DNA of 59,787 nucleotides from Leisingera sp. JC1 (GTDB lineage: Bacteria > Pseudomonadota > Alphaproteobacteria > Rhodobacterales > Rhodobacteraceae), in NCBI RefSeq assembly GCF_001679925.1, contig NZ_LYUZ01000088.1, positions 1 through 59,787 of the forward strand, written 5' to 3'. Position numbers and translations under genes: made by a program. The notes under the pieces are model-generated. The model saw only the letters and a program-made list of their open reading frames with translations. It was not told the DNA's origin and ran no database searches. Below are positions 50,065 to 59,464 of this stretch, piece by piece; position 1 is the first letter of the stretch, and every line of letters starts with the position of its first letter.

Positions 50065-50637
50065 ATGACAGCTCCTTACTTCTTCGGCTACGGCAGCCTG
50101 GTGAACACGGCGACGCACAGCTACGGCAGCGCACATCCTGCCCGCCTGCGGGGCTGGCGGCGGGCCTGGGTGCACACCTCCCTGCGCGAGGTGGCGTTTC
50201 TGTCGGCGGTACCCTGCGAGAACAGTGAAATCGACGGTCTGATTGCCGAGGTGCCGGGTGCCGACTGGGCGGCACTGGACGAAAGGGAGTTTGCCTATGA
50301 GCGGCTGCCGGCCTCAGACCGCGTGCAGCACGGGCTGGCGGGCGCGCCGGAAATTTCTGTCTATGCGGTTGCCGCGGACAAGCAGAACGGCGTCAGCGAG
50401 CTGCACCCGATCCTGCTGAGCTATCTGGATGTGGTGCTGCAGGGCTATCTGCAGGTGTTCGGCACAGAGGGCCTGCAGGGTTTCGTGGAGACCACCGACG
50501 GCTGGGACGCGCCAATTCTGGATGACCGTGCAGCACCGCGCTATCCGCGCCATCAGGAGATCAGTGCAGCGGAGCGCAAAATATTTGACGATCTGATCGA
50601 CAGCACCGGCGCCCGCCGCATAGTCTGCAAGGCATGA
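50065..50637 (+). CDS. gamma-glutamylcyclotransferase family protein
   Basis: A 190-residue beta-barrel protein with the family signature FGYGSLVN (about 7-14) and the acidic catalytic-type glutamate in LDEREFAYERL (about residue 80). Members release 5-oxoproline from gamma-glutamyl peptides. 5-Oxoproline would then be a substrate of the PxpABC operon at 812-3287, a link by pathway only. The ATG at 50065 is preferred to one ten codons upstream. The next gene overlaps the stop by ATGA. Confidence 0.82.
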   Translation: MTAPYFFGYGSLVNTATHSYGSAHPARLRGWRRAWVHTSLREVAFLSAVPCENSEIDGLIAEVPGADWAALDEREFAYERLPASDRVQHGLAGAPEISVYAVAADKQNGVSELHPILLSYLDVVLQGYLQVFGTEGLQGFVETTDGWDAPILDDRAAPRYPRHQEISAAERKIFDDLIDSTGARRIVCKA

Positions 50638-51827
50638 TCGAAAAGCTATTATTGCACCTGGGCCGGATTGCCCGGCAGCTCTGGTTCCGGGTTGTGCTGA
50701 TTTCCATGATGTCAGTGCTGGCTCTGCTGCTGGCGCCGCTGGCGAAACCCTGGCTGCCGGACAACCTGAGCGAGGACTTCGGGCGCGACGCAGTGCTGCC
50801 GGTGCTGACAATCCTGGCGTCTGGCATGCTGGCGGTCACCACTTTCTCCCTGAACGTCATGGTCAGCGCCTACCGCACGGCCGCGTCAATGGCGACACCG
50901 CGGGTCTACCGGCTGCTCTTGGAGGACACCGTCACCCACCGGGTGCTGGCGACATTTGTCAGCGGCTTCATCTATTCGCTGAGCGCGGTGATCCTGTTCC
51001 GGGCCGGCTATTTCACCCCGGAAGGCGCGCTGGTGGTGTTTGGCCAGACCGTCATCGTGGTGGTGCTGATTGTCGGTGCCATCCTGCGCTGGATCGACCA
51101 TTTGTCGAGCCTCGGCAGCATGGACCATACCCTACGGCTGATTGAGAGCCGCACCCGCGCCAGCCTGGAGGCGCGAATGGACGAGCCCTGCCTGGGCGGG
51201 CTGTGCGCGCGCGAAGACGCCAAACCCGCGGATGCCGTGGATATCCCTGCCGCCAAGAGCGGCTTTGTCCGTTTTGCGGCGCTGACCCAGTTGAATGAGC
51301 TGGCGGAGGAAGCGGGCACGCAGATCACCCTGGCGCGGGCACCGGGAGAGTACATTCTGCGCGGCCAGCCGGTGGCCTGGGCCACGGCGGGGGACAGTGA
51401 ATTCTGCAAGGCGGCCTCAGCCGCGATCGACATCGGCGATGTGCGCAGCTTCGATCAGGACCCGTCCTTTGGCCTCACCCTGCTGGCGGAGACTGCGCAG
51501 CGGGCGCTGTCGCCCGGCGTCAATGATCCCGGCACCGCGGTGGAGGTCATGGGGCGGCTGGAACGGCTGCTGTGGGAGAACATGCCCGCGGATGAGACAA
51601 GCGGGACACGCGAGGCAACCTATCCGAATGTGAGCATCCCGCCGGTCACTGCCAAGCATCTGCTGCACTGCGCCTTTCCGCCGATTGCCCGCTGCGGCAG
51701 CGACTCGCCTTCGGTAATGCGCTGGATGGAGAAGTCGCTGGATGCGCTTAGCGGGCATCCGAACCCGGACATGGCAGAGGCGGCCAAGGAGATGTGCCGG
51801 GAGGTAAAGGACGGCCGCTGGGGCTGA
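50634..51827 (+). CDS. DUF2254 integral membrane protein
   Basis: A 397-residue protein with four hydrophobic segments in its first 150 residues (about 17-40, 55-78, 103-125, 130-150) and then a soluble domain with ALSPGVNDPGTAVEVMGRL, the signature region of DUF2254. It overlaps the preceding gamma-glutamylcyclotransferase gene by ATGA, so the two are translationally coupled. Function unknown. A bidirectional terminator follows 29 bp downstream. Confidence 0.9.
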   Translation: MIEKLLLHLGRIARQLWFRVVLISMMSVLALLLAPLAKPWLPDNLSEDFGRDAVLPVLTILASGMLAVTTFSLNVMVSAYRTAASMATPRVYRLLLEDTVTHRVLATFVSGFIYSLSAVILFRAGYFTPEGALVVFGQTVIVVVLIVGAILRWIDHLSSLGSMDHTLRLIESRTRASLEARMDEPCLGGLCAREDAKPADAVDIPAAKSGFVRFAALTQLNELAEEAGTQITLARAPGEYILRGQPVAWATAGDSEFCKAASAAIDIGDVRSFDQDPSFGLTLLAETAQRALSPGVNDPGTAVEVMGRLERLLWENMPADETSGTREATYPNVSIPPVTAKHLLHCAFPPIARCGSDSPSVMRWMEKSLDALSGHPNPDMAEAAKEMCREVKDGRWG

Positions 51828-51855
51828 ACCATCCGCACCCAGCCCTTCTGGACAG

Positions 51856-51889
51856 AAAAAGGCGGCGCCATCAGGCACCGCCCTTTTTT
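51856..51889. terminator. bidirectional terminator between DUF2254 and gltX genes
   Basis: A stem of GGCGGCGCC with GGCACCGCC (one mismatch) is flanked by five A before and six T after. It can serve both convergent genes. Confidence 0.85.
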
Positions 51890-51908
51890 CATTAGAATGT
51901 CTCAGACG

Positions 51909-53234
51909 TCAGCCGCGGGCGCGAACGGTTTCCATCAGCGCCAGCAGGGCAGACATGTCGGGGCCACGCTCCATGCCAGTCACGGCTTTGCGCAGCGGCA
52001 TGAACAGGCCTTTACCCTTACGGCCTGTCGCTTCTTTCACCGAGGCGGTCCACTTGCCCCAGCTTTCGCTGTCGTAGGGGCCTTCGGGCAGCAAAGCCAT
52101 TGCCTCAGCGATGAACTCTTTGTCTTCATCCGCCACCAGCGGCTCAGCCCCGTCACGGCACAGCTCCCACCAGCCCGCGAGATCCTTGAGCGTGGTGATG
52201 TTTTCCTTGGCCATGTCCCAGAAGGCGGCCTGTTTCTCAGCCGGCACGCCCAGCGCGTCCACATGGGTTTGCACGGCTTCCAGCGGCAGCGACTGCAGGT
52301 GGCGGGCGGTCAGCGGGTAGAGATCCTCTACATCGAATTTGGTCGGCGCAGCGCCAAAGCGGTTGATGTCGAAGCCGTCGATCAGCTCTGCCAGCTCCGA
52401 GCGCAGCTCGACCGGGTCGGAGGAGCCCAGGCGCGCCATCAGGCTGAGGAGCGCCATCGGTTGCACACCGGCCTCGCGCAGATCGCGCAGCGCCAGGGTG
52501 CCCAGGCGCTTGGACAATGCCTCGCCCTGCGGGCCGGTCAGCAGCGAGTGGTGCGCGAAGGACGGCACAGAGCCGCCCAGCGCCTCGATGATCTGGATCT
52601 GGGTGGCGGTGTTGGTCACGTGGTCAGAGCCGCGCACCACATGGGTCACGCCCATTTCGGTGTCATCCACCACCGAGGCCAGGGTGTAGAGGAACTGGCC
52701 GTCGCCGCGGATCAGCACCGGGTCGGAAACCGAGGCCGCGTCGATGGAGATGTCACCCAGGATGCCGTCGGTCCATTCGATACGCTGATGGTCCAGCTTG
52801 AAACGCCAGACGCCGTCGCCACGCTCAGCACGCAGAGCGGCTTTCTCGTCATCGGACAGGTTCAGCGCGGCGCGGTCGTAGACCGGCGGCTTGCCCATGT
52901 TCAGCTGCTTCTTGCGCTTCAGGTCCAGTTCGGTCGGGGTCTCAAAAGCCTCGTAGAAGCGGCCGATCTCCCGAAGCTTGTCAGCAGCGGCGACATAGCG
53001 GTCGAGGCGCTCGGACTGGCGCTCCACCTTGTCCCAAGTCAGGCCCAGCCATTCCAGGTCCTGCTTGATGGCATCGACATATTCTTCCTTGGACCGTTCC
53101 GGGTCGGTGTCGTCGATGCGCAGGATGAAGGTGCCGCCTGCCTTGCGGGCGATCAGATAGTTCATCAGCGCGGTGCGCAGGTTGCCGACATGGATATAGC
53201 CGGTCGGCGACGGGGCAAAACGGGTGGTGGTCAT
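51909..53234 (-). CDS. gltX: glutamyl-tRNA synthetase
   Basis: A 441-residue class I aminoacyl-tRNA synthetase. It has HVGN (the HIGH motif, about 15-18, in APSPTGYIHVGNLRTALMN) and ALSKRLG (the KMSKS-like motif, about 240), plus the LRIDDTDPERS stretch. Alphaproteobacteria often carry two GltX paralogues, one of them misacylating tRNA-Gln for the amidotransferase route; which one this is cannot be told here. The ATG at 53234 follows GGAGA; a GTG one codon earlier is possible. Confidence 0.96.
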   Translation of the reverse strand: MTTTRFAPSPTGYIHVGNLRTALMNYLIARKAGGTFILRIDDTDPERSKEEYVDAIKQDLEWLGLTWDKVERQSERLDRYVAAADKLREIGRFYEAFETPTELDLKRKKQLNMGKPPVYDRAALNLSDDEKAALRAERGDGVWRFKLDHQRIEWTDGILGDISIDAASVSDPVLIRGDGQFLYTLASVVDDTEMGVTHVVRGSDHVTNTATQIQIIEALGGSVPSFAHHSLLTGPQGEALSKRLGTLALRDLREAGVQPMALLSLMARLGSSDPVELRSELAELIDGFDINRFGAAPTKFDVEDLYPLTARHLQSLPLEAVQTHVDALGVPAEKQAAFWDMAKENITTLKDLAGWWELCRDGAEPLVADEDKEFIAEAMALLPEGPYDSESWGKWTASVKEATGRKGKGLFMPLRKAVTGMERGPDMSALLALMETVRARG

Positions 53235-53360
53235 CACGAGTCTCCTGTTGCCCTGCCCCTTGTCACATGGGCCGCGGTTTGTCCAGTTTCGCGAGGGTTA
53301 ACGCGCCTTTGGCGCATGCCTGCGGCGCGAGTATTTTGACAAAGAAGAAGAGCTGGAAAG

Positions 53361-53789
53361 TTACTCCGGCTTAACCGGCCAGATCGCGTGCAGATCCTTG
53401 AGGCCCGCGCGGATAAGTTCCCCCAGCACGTCCAGATCAATGTCGGCGAGTTTGTTCACATAGAGGCAGCTTTTGCCAAGGCGGTGCTTGCCCAAGCGGG
53501 ACAGGATGGCGCTGTAGTCCTGATAGCCAGGCATGATGTAGATCGAGTGGCGCGCCCTGCGGGGCGCAAATCCAGTCGCCAGGAACTCGCCTTCGCGGCC
53601 TGTTGCGTAGCGGTAGTGGTATCTGCCGTAACCGATGATTGACGGGCCCCACATCTGCGGCTGGTAGCCGGTCACCTTGCGGAACAGCCGGTCCAGTTCC
53701 TGCGCCTCGACCGATTTGCGCTCAGGCTCCACCGCTTGCAGAAAGTCTTCGACGCTTGCACCTGTTGGCGCAGTCTTGTTCCCGCTCAT
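53361..53789 (-). CDS. DUF1801 (YdhG-like) protein
   Basis: A 142-residue small alpha/beta protein of the DUF1801 family. The conserved landmarks are FLQAVEPERK, VTGYQPQMWGPSIIGYGRYHYRY (key part MWGPSIIGYGRY) and the LGKHRLGKSCLYVNKLADIDLDVL stretch (key part GKSCLY). Members are common and uncharacterised. The start at 53789 is preceded by GGAGG; longer in-frame starts add an unlikely leader. It lies 80 bp upstream-convergent with nothing else and 81 bp from the oxidoreductase gene on the same strand. Confidence 0.88.
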   Translation of the reverse strand: MSGNKTAPTGASVEDFLQAVEPERKSVEAQELDRLFRKVTGYQPQMWGPSIIGYGRYHYRYATGREGEFLATGFAPRRARHSIYIMPGYQDYSAILSRLGKHRLGKSCLYVNKLADIDLDVLGELIRAGLKDLHAIWPVKPE

Positions 53790-53869
53790 CCGCCAGCCCT
53801 CCTGCCGTAATGGTAGTGCAGCACTTGCACTCTGACAGTCCGTCCAGGGCCGCCTGCCGGCCAATTGGA

Positions 53870-55201
53870 TCAGTAGCCGGTTTGCGGGCCGTAACCGCTG
53901 CCGTCGGTGAACCGCGACAGGCGGAAGGCATGCGGGTCCACCACCGGGGCGCTGCCGGTGACCAGATCGGCGGCCAGCCGTCCGGCGGCCGGGCCGATGC
54001 CAAAGCCGTGGCCGGAGAACCCGGTGGCGATGAACAGTCCCGGCAGGCTATCGACCTGCGATATGACCGGGATCGCATCCGGTGTGACATCCATCAGCCC
54101 GGCCCAGCTTTGCACCACATCAGCATCTTGCAGCACCGAGAAAGCCCTTTGCGCGGCCGCCCAACCGCTGCGGATCGCCTTTTGCGAAGGCGCCGGATCC
54201 AGAACGCGGCACTGTTCAAAGGGGGTGATGTCCTGCGGATCCCATCGGTGCGCCTGGGCGGCTTCCTCGGCCCAGCGGCCGGAGACACGGAACTGCAGCG
54301 CCCGCCATTCCTGACGCAGGCTGGGCAGGTATTTCCATCCCAGTCGGAAACTGTCAGGAACGATGTCCACCACGTTTTCCATCGCGTCCGAGACCGTGTA
54401 GCCGCCGTCCGCCCGCTTGCGCAGGCCGAGATTGCCGCTGCGCACCGCAGTTTCCGGCCCGCCCTGCACCGGAGAGGTGCGCAGGACCGAATTCAGCACC
54501 TTGAGCTGCGGCAGGTTCACATCCGCATTGCCAAGGAACAGCCGCGACCAGGCGCCGCCTGCGGTGACAACGGCAGAACAGGCCACTCGGCCGCGTTCAG
54601 TCATCACACCGCTGATGCGGCCTGCCGCGGTTTCCACGCTGCGCACGGCGCAATCAGTCATCACCCTGGCCCCGGCAGCGCGGGCGGCGGCGGCAATTGC
54701 GTGGGTTGCCAGCTGCGGCTCCGCCCGCCCGTCCAAGGGCGTGTGCAGCGCTGACTGCGCTTTGGTCTGGTGTCCCGGCATCAGCTGGGCCAGCTGTTCG
54801 CCGCGAACCATGCGGGCGCTTTGATCCCAGCCGTCGAGGTTGCGCAGCCAGCGATCCAGCTGCGCCGCGCGCTTGGCGGTCTCAGCCGTGTATAGAATTC
54901 CTGAACGGGTGAAGCCGGTCTCATGCCCGGTGCGTTCTGCCAATCCGTCCCACAGGCGCAGGGATTCTGCCATCAGCGGGATTTCCCGCGGATCCCGGCA
55001 AGCGATGCGCACCCACCCCCAGTTGCGTGAGCTCTGCTCTCCCGCGATCTGCCCCTTTTCGCACAGCAGCACGGAATGGCCGCGTTCGGCCAGCTCCAGC
55101 GCGGTGCTGGCACCAATGATGCCGCCGCCGATCACCACGGCGTCGACGGCCTTGGGCAAGGCAAGATCGGATTGGAAATGGGGCAGCTTGGGTCCGGGCA
55201 T
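53870..55201 (-). CDS. FAD-dependent oxidoreductase (DAO family)
   Basis: A 443-residue flavoprotein of the D-amino-acid/glycine oxidase-dehydrogenase family. The dinucleotide-binding motif VVIGGGIIGASTALELAERG is near the N-terminus, followed by GEQSSRNWGWVRI, and the C-terminal GFSGHGFGIGPAAGRLAADL closes the FAD site. It probably oxidises an amine or D-amino acid, passing electrons to oxygen or quinone; the substrate is not clear. An ATG at 55201 is used; a GTG at 55252 would add a 17-residue leader. Confidence 0.88.
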   Translation of the reverse strand: MPGPKLPHFQSDLALPKAVDAVVIGGGIIGASTALELAERGHSVLLCEKGQIAGEQSSRNWGWVRIACRDPREIPLMAESLRLWDGLAERTGHETGFTRSGILYTAETAKRAAQLDRWLRNLDGWDQSARMVRGEQLAQLMPGHQTKAQSALHTPLDGRAEPQLATHAIAAAARAAGARVMTDCAVRSVETAAGRISGVMTERGRVACSAVVTAGGAWSRLFLGNADVNLPQLKVLNSVLRTSPVQGGPETAVRSGNLGLRKRADGGYTVSDAMENVVDIVPDSFRLGWKYLPSLRQEWRALQFRVSGRWAEEAAQAHRWDPQDITPFEQCRVLDPAPSQKAIRSGWAAAQRAFSVLQDADVVQSWAGLMDVTPDAIPVISQVDSLPGLFIATGFSGHGFGIGPAAGRLAADLVTGSAPVVDPHAFRLSRFTDGSGYGPQTGY

Positions 55202-55380
55202 GAGGGCATCTATGCCCGGTGAAAAACCGCCGGTCCAGCGTGCATGCGACACAGGTTGCGCCGCATTCGGCCATTGTGATTTTTCCGCCGCATATCAGAA
55301 CGTTACCGGCAACGAAAAACCCTGAACCGCGACTGAAGAAACGCGGATTAACCTGCGGAGTCAACGGGTTAGCGCGGCCT

Positions 55381-57039
55381 TCAAGAGGGGTCGCGCCAGC
55401 GGTTCACAATCGGGTAACGGCGGTCCAGCCAGAACGCACGCCGGGTCAGCCGGGCGCCCGGAGCAGATTGGAAGCGCTTGTATTCGCTGATATAAATCAG
55501 ATGTTCCACCCGCTTGGCAGTGTCCCGGTCGAAGCCCGCCGCGACGCAATCTGAGATTGAACCTTCCTGATCCACCAGGATATCCAGGATTGCATCCAGC
55601 ACCGGGTAATCCGGCAGGCTGTCGCTGTCCTTCTGATCCTCGCGCAGCTCCGCTGTAGGCGGCTTGTCGATCACGTTGGGGCGGATCACCTCACCCGCCG
55701 GCCCCTTCATCCAGGGGCGGTGGTTGGCATTACGCCAGCGGCAGGTCTCAAACACGCGGGTCTTGTACAGATCCTTGATCGGGTTGTAGCCGCCATTCAT
55801 GTCGCCATAGATGGTGGCATAGCCGACCGCGACTTCGGACTTATTGCCGGTGGTCAGCAGCATTTCCCCGAACTTGTTGGACATCGCCATCAGAAGGAGG
55901 CCGCGCAGGCGGGACTGGATGTTTTCCTCCGTCAGGCCAGGTTCCATGCCTTCGAACAGCGGTGCCAGCGTGCTGGTGATGGCGGCGCGGCCTTCGGAGA
56001 TCGGCACGTAGTCGTAGTGCACGCCCAGCGCTTTGGCGACGGCCTCTGCATCGTCTAGGGATTCCCGGCTGGTGTATTCCGACGGCAGCATCACGCAGCG
56101 GACATTTTCAGCTCCCAGCGCATCCACCGCGATGGCTGCCACGATAGCCGAGTCGACGCCGCCGGACAGACCCAGCAGCACCTTTTTGAAGCCGGTCTTG
56201 CCCATATAGTCGCGCAAGGACTCCACCATCACCCGGTAGTCCTGCTCCCAGGCGTCAGGCAGATGCGCCTTTTCACCCTCCACCGCACGCCAGCCGTCAC
56301 CGGTGCGTTCCAGGTCGAGATGAGCATAGGCCTCGTCGAAGACAGGCATCTGCAGCGCCAGCGCGCCGCCCGGGTTGAGGACAAAGGAGCCGCCATCGAA
56401 TACCTGGTCATCCTGGCCGCCTACCATATTGAGATAGATCACCGGCAGATGGGTTTCGACAGAGCGCGCCACCATGTGATTGAAGCGCACCTCCATCTTG
56501 TCGCGGAAATAAGGCGAGCCGTTGGGGATCAGCAGGAATTCTGCGCCGGTCTCAGCCAGAGTTTCCGCGACATCCTCATGCCAGCCGTCCTCGCAGATGG
56601 GGGAGCCGATGCGGGTGTTGCCAACCGCGTAGGGACCGCCCAAGGGGCCCGCATCAAAGATCCGCACCTCGTCGAACACGGTTTCATTGGGCAGGTGGTG
56701 CTTGAGGCTGCGCGAAGCGATCTTGCCGCCCTTGAGGATCAGATAGGCGTTGTACAGCTTGGTGCCCTCAACCCAGGGGCTGCCAATGGCCAGCGCGGGG
56801 CCGTCTGCGCAGTCAACCGCCAGCTTCTCCACCTCAGCGATGGCGGCAGTGTGGAAGGCCGGCTTCATCACCAGATCCTGGGTGTTGTAACCGGTGATGA
56901 ACATCTCCGGCAGCGCCACCAGATCGGCACCGGCCTTGCGGCCTTCCTCCCAAGCAGCACGTGCCTTGGCGGCGTTGCCCGCCAGGTCGCCGACGGTGGG
57001 GTTCAGCTGCGCCAGTGTCACGCGGAAACGGTCTGCCAT
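55381..57039 (-). CDS. nadE: glutamine-dependent NAD+ synthetase
   Basis: A 552-residue two-domain enzyme that amidates deamido-NAD to NAD+. The N-terminal nitrilase-type glutaminase has the Glu45-Lys113-Cys149 triad (ALPEMF, LKHHLP, SPICEDGW). The synthetase domain has the P-loop GLSGGVDSA (about residue 295). Ammonia passes between the two sites. With nadD at 34611-35225 the window holds the last two steps of NAD synthesis, but in separate transcripts. The ATG at 57039 opens directly at the nitrilase domain. Confidence 0.96.
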   Translation of the reverse strand: MADRFRVTLAQLNPTVGDLAGNAAKARAAWEEGRKAGADLVALPEMFITGYNTQDLVMKPAFHTAAIAEVEKLAVDCADGPALAIGSPWVEGTKLYNAYLILKGGKIASRSLKHHLPNETVFDEVRIFDAGPLGGPYAVGNTRIGSPICEDGWHEDVAETLAETGAEFLLIPNGSPYFRDKMEVRFNHMVARSVETHLPVIYLNMVGGQDDQVFDGGSFVLNPGGALALQMPVFDEAYAHLDLERTGDGWRAVEGEKAHLPDAWEQDYRVMVESLRDYMGKTGFKKVLLGLSGGVDSAIVAAIAVDALGAENVRCVMLPSEYTSRESLDDAEAVAKALGVHYDYVPISEGRAAITSTLAPLFEGMEPGLTEENIQSRLRGLLLMAMSNKFGEMLLTTGNKSEVAVGYATIYGDMNGGYNPIKDLYKTRVFETCRWRNANHRPWMKGPAGEVIRPNVIDKPPTAELREDQKDSDSLPDYPVLDAILDILVDQEGSISDCVAAGFDRDTAKRVEHLIYISEYKRFQSAPGARLTRRAFWLDRRYPIVNRWRDPS

Positions 57040-57220
57040 GCTGCTTGGGCCCTTTGTGAAATACCTCTCCCAGCCATTTACCAGATTGACGGCCAAGGAA
57101 AAGGGCAAGGGGGCAGGCCAGGGAAAAGACATTGCGGCCCGTGTTGCGGTAGCTTAGTTTCCGGGCGAGCAACCCAATATGGCAGCAGCACCGTAATTCC
57201 TGGGCAGGCAGAGGCTTTCA

Positions 57221-58657
57221 ATGACCCGTTTCGGCACCGCATTCGCGCTTTCCACTCTCTTGGCACTGGCCGCCCCGGCCCTTGCCCAGGACAGCGAGGT
57301 CATAACCACCCAGGACGAGATCGGCGGCGTCTATGAGGGCACGTTCAAGGGCGGGCTGCAGCATGGCACCGGCACATACAAGCTGCCGAACGGATATGAG
57401 TACAGCGGCGAATGGGTCGAAGGCGAGGTCCGCGGCCAAGGCGTGGCGCGGTTCCCCGACGGTTCGGTCTATGAGGGCGAGTTTGCGCAAGGCAAGCCGC
57501 ATGGGCTGGGTAAGCTGACCCGGGCTGACGGCAGCACCTATGAGGGCGGCTGGCAGGACGGCCAGATCCACGGCGACGGCACCTCAGTCTATACCACCGG
57601 CGTGCGCTATCAGGGCAGCTTTGCCGATGGCAAGCGGCACGGCCAGGGTGTGATGACCTCTCCCGATGGCTATACCTACAACGGCGGCTGGGTCGAGGGC
57701 CGCCAGGAAGGCAAGGCCCAGATCGCCTATGCAGACGGCACCGTTTACGAGGGCTTGGTAGCGGACGGCCAATTGCAGGGCCAGGGCCGGCTCGAAACTC
57801 CGGAGGGGCTGATCTACGAAGGCGAATGGGCAGCCAGCCAGATGCAGGGCACCGGACGCCAAGTGCACCCCAATGGCGATATCTACGAAGGCGAGCTGCA
57901 GAATACCCGCCGTCATGGCCATGGGAAAATGACCTATGCCAATGGCGACGTCTATGTCGGCGAATTTGCCGACGACCAGCGCCACGGAACAGGCACGATC
58001 ACCGAGAAAGACGGATATACCTACACCGGCGACTGGGCCAAGGGCCAGATCGACGGCAAAGGGACAATGACCTACCCCGACGGCTCAGTCTATGAGGGCG
58101 AGTTCCGCGATGATCTGGCCGAAGGCAAGGGCAAGATCACCTATCCGGACGGCGCCACCTATGAAGGCGATTGGGTGGCCGGGGTAATCGAGGGCCAAGG
58201 CACCACCGTCTATCCCAATGGGCTGACCTATACAGGCGGCTTCAAGAGCGCCCAGAACCACGGCCAAGGGGTGATGACCTATGCCGACGGCTACCGGTAT
58301 GAAGGCGGCTGGCAAGACTCGCAGCGCCATGGGCAGGCAACAGTGACCTACGCCGACGGCTCAGTCTACACTGGCGAGTTTGTTAACAACCAGCGTCACG
58401 GACAGGGCAAGATCGTGATGCCCAATGGCTTCATCTATGAAGGCCAGTGGCAGGAGGGCAAGATCCTGGGCCAGGGCGTTGCGACTTATGCCAACGGCGA
58501 TGTCTATGAGGGCAGCTTTGTCAACGGCAAGCGGCAGGGGGCTGGCACGATGAAATATGCCTCCGGCGTGCAGGAAGACGGAGCATGGGAAAACGGCGCG
58601 CTGGTCAGCGGCGGTGCCGGGGCCTCAGGGCAGACGGAAACAGGGCAGACCGAGTAG
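57221..58657 (+). CDS. exported MORN-repeat protein
   Basis: A 478-residue protein with a signal peptide (about 1-23, cut after ALA) followed by 18 consecutive 23-residue MORN-type repeats (each like YEGEFxxGxxHGxGxxTYPDGxx) from about residue 37 to 450, then a short C-terminal tail rich in Gly/Gln/Thr. MORN repeats form a curved beta-sheet and bind membranes or proteins. The long uninterrupted array predicts a rod-like periplasmic or surface structure. There is no enzymatic domain. It is divergent from nadE and has its own strong terminator. Confidence 0.92.
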   Translation: MTRFGTAFALSTLLALAAPALAQDSEVITTQDEIGGVYEGTFKGGLQHGTGTYKLPNGYEYSGEWVEGEVRGQGVARFPDGSVYEGEFAQGKPHGLGKLTRADGSTYEGGWQDGQIHGDGTSVYTTGVRYQGSFADGKRHGQGVMTSPDGYTYNGGWVEGRQEGKAQIAYADGTVYEGLVADGQLQGQGRLETPEGLIYEGEWAASQMQGTGRQVHPNGDIYEGELQNTRRHGHGKMTYANGDVYVGEFADDQRHGTGTITEKDGYTYTGDWAKGQIDGKGTMTYPDGSVYEGEFRDDLAEGKGKITYPDGATYEGDWVAGVIEGQGTTVYPNGLTYTGGFKSAQNHGQGVMTYADGYRYEGGWQDSQRHGQATVTYADGSVYTGEFVNNQRHGQGKIVMPNGFIYEGQWQEGKILGQGVATYANGDVYEGSFVNGKRQGAGTMKYASGVQEDGAWENGALVSGGAGASGQTETGQTE

Positions 58658-58672
58658 CCCTGACAGATTGAG

Positions 58673-58700
58673 AGGCGCGCCAGGACGGCGCGCCTTTTTT
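58673..58700 (+). terminator. terminator of the MORN-repeat gene
   Basis: A 9-bp perfect stem (AGGCGCGCC / GGCGCGCCT) with a 5-nt loop is followed by six T. It lies 15 bp past the stop and 4 bp from the convergent gene. Confidence 0.92.
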
Positions 58701-58703
58701 GTT

Positions 58704-59369
58704 TCAGCCGATACGGATGCGGCTCAGGTGGCCGGGCATCGCGACCCCTTCCAGATTGGCCGGGTCGGGCTGCGGCGGCTTCAGCTCCATCGCCATCGGC
58801 ACCACCCCGGCCCAGATCGGCAGGGCGTAGTCCTCCTCATCATCCTTGGGCGGGCCGGAGCGGATCTTGGCAGCCCCTTCCTCAATCGGCATGCGCAGCA
58901 GTGCGGTTGCTTTCAGCTCCTGCGCGGTCATCGGGCGCAGGGTCTCCCAGCGGCCAGGGAAGATGCGGTCCACCATCGCCTTGAGGCTGGCAGCCTTGGC
59001 GTCCTCGTCCGTGACCTGCTCTGCCACCCCGAACAGCATTGCCGAGCGGAAGTTGACCGAGTGGTGAAACGCCGAGCGCGCCAGAACATAGCCGTCCATG
59101 CAGGTGACACTCAGGCAGACCTCTGCCCCGGCCATCGCCCGGATGGCGCGGCTGGCGGCAGAGCCATGCCAGTAAACGTGATCCCCCTCGCGCCATTGCA
59201 GGGTGGGCAGCACCGAGGTGGCGCCGTTGATCTGATAGCCGATGTGGGCCAGCGGCATCGCGTCGAGCACCTGATACAGGCTTTCGCGGTCATAGAGCCC
59301 GCGTTCATGGGCGCGGCGCAGGCGGCTGCGGTCCGATTTCAGGGCGGCTTCTTGTTCGGGCTGGCGCAT
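58704..59369 (-). CDS. pyridoxamine 5'-phosphate oxidase-family FMN-binding protein
   Basis: A 221-residue split-barrel flavin-binding protein of the NimA/PNPOx-like type. Visible elements are LDAMPLAHIGYQ, a core strand with DHVYWHGSAASRAIRAM and the VLARSAFHHSVNFRSAMLFG segment. Such proteins bind FMN or haem and some reduce nitro compounds; true PdxH activity is unlikely from this layout. It is divergent from a GntR/MocR-type regulator, a regulator class often linked to pyridoxal metabolism, so a B6-related role is possible but not shown. Confidence 0.82.
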   Translation of the reverse strand: MRQPEQEAALKSDRSRLRRAHERGLYDRESLYQVLDAMPLAHIGYQINGATSVLPTLQWREGDHVYWHGSAASRAIRAMAGAEVCLSVTCMDGYVLARSAFHHSVNFRSAMLFGVAEQVTDEDAKAASLKAMVDRIFPGRWETLRPMTAQELKATALLRMPIEEGAAKIRSGPPKDDEEDYALPIWAGVVPMAMELKPPQPDPANLEGVAMPGHLSRIRIG

Positions 59370-59414
59370 GGGCTGACCTCATATTTCTTGTTGTTTCTCG
59401 CGACAGCTATGCGC

Positions 59415-59442
59415 AAACTGGCCCTGCTTTAACTTCCAGTTT
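59415..59442. promoter_or_regulatory. inverted repeat in the divergent PNPOx/GntR region
   Basis: AAACTGG (59415-59421) and CCAGTTT (59436-59442) are perfect inverted 7-mers with a 14-bp spacer, 22 bp before the regulator start and 45 bp before the FMN-protein start. It is a candidate operator for the adjacent regulator. Confidence 0.45.
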
Positions 59443-59464
59443 CCGACAAAATGAGCAGTCCAAT

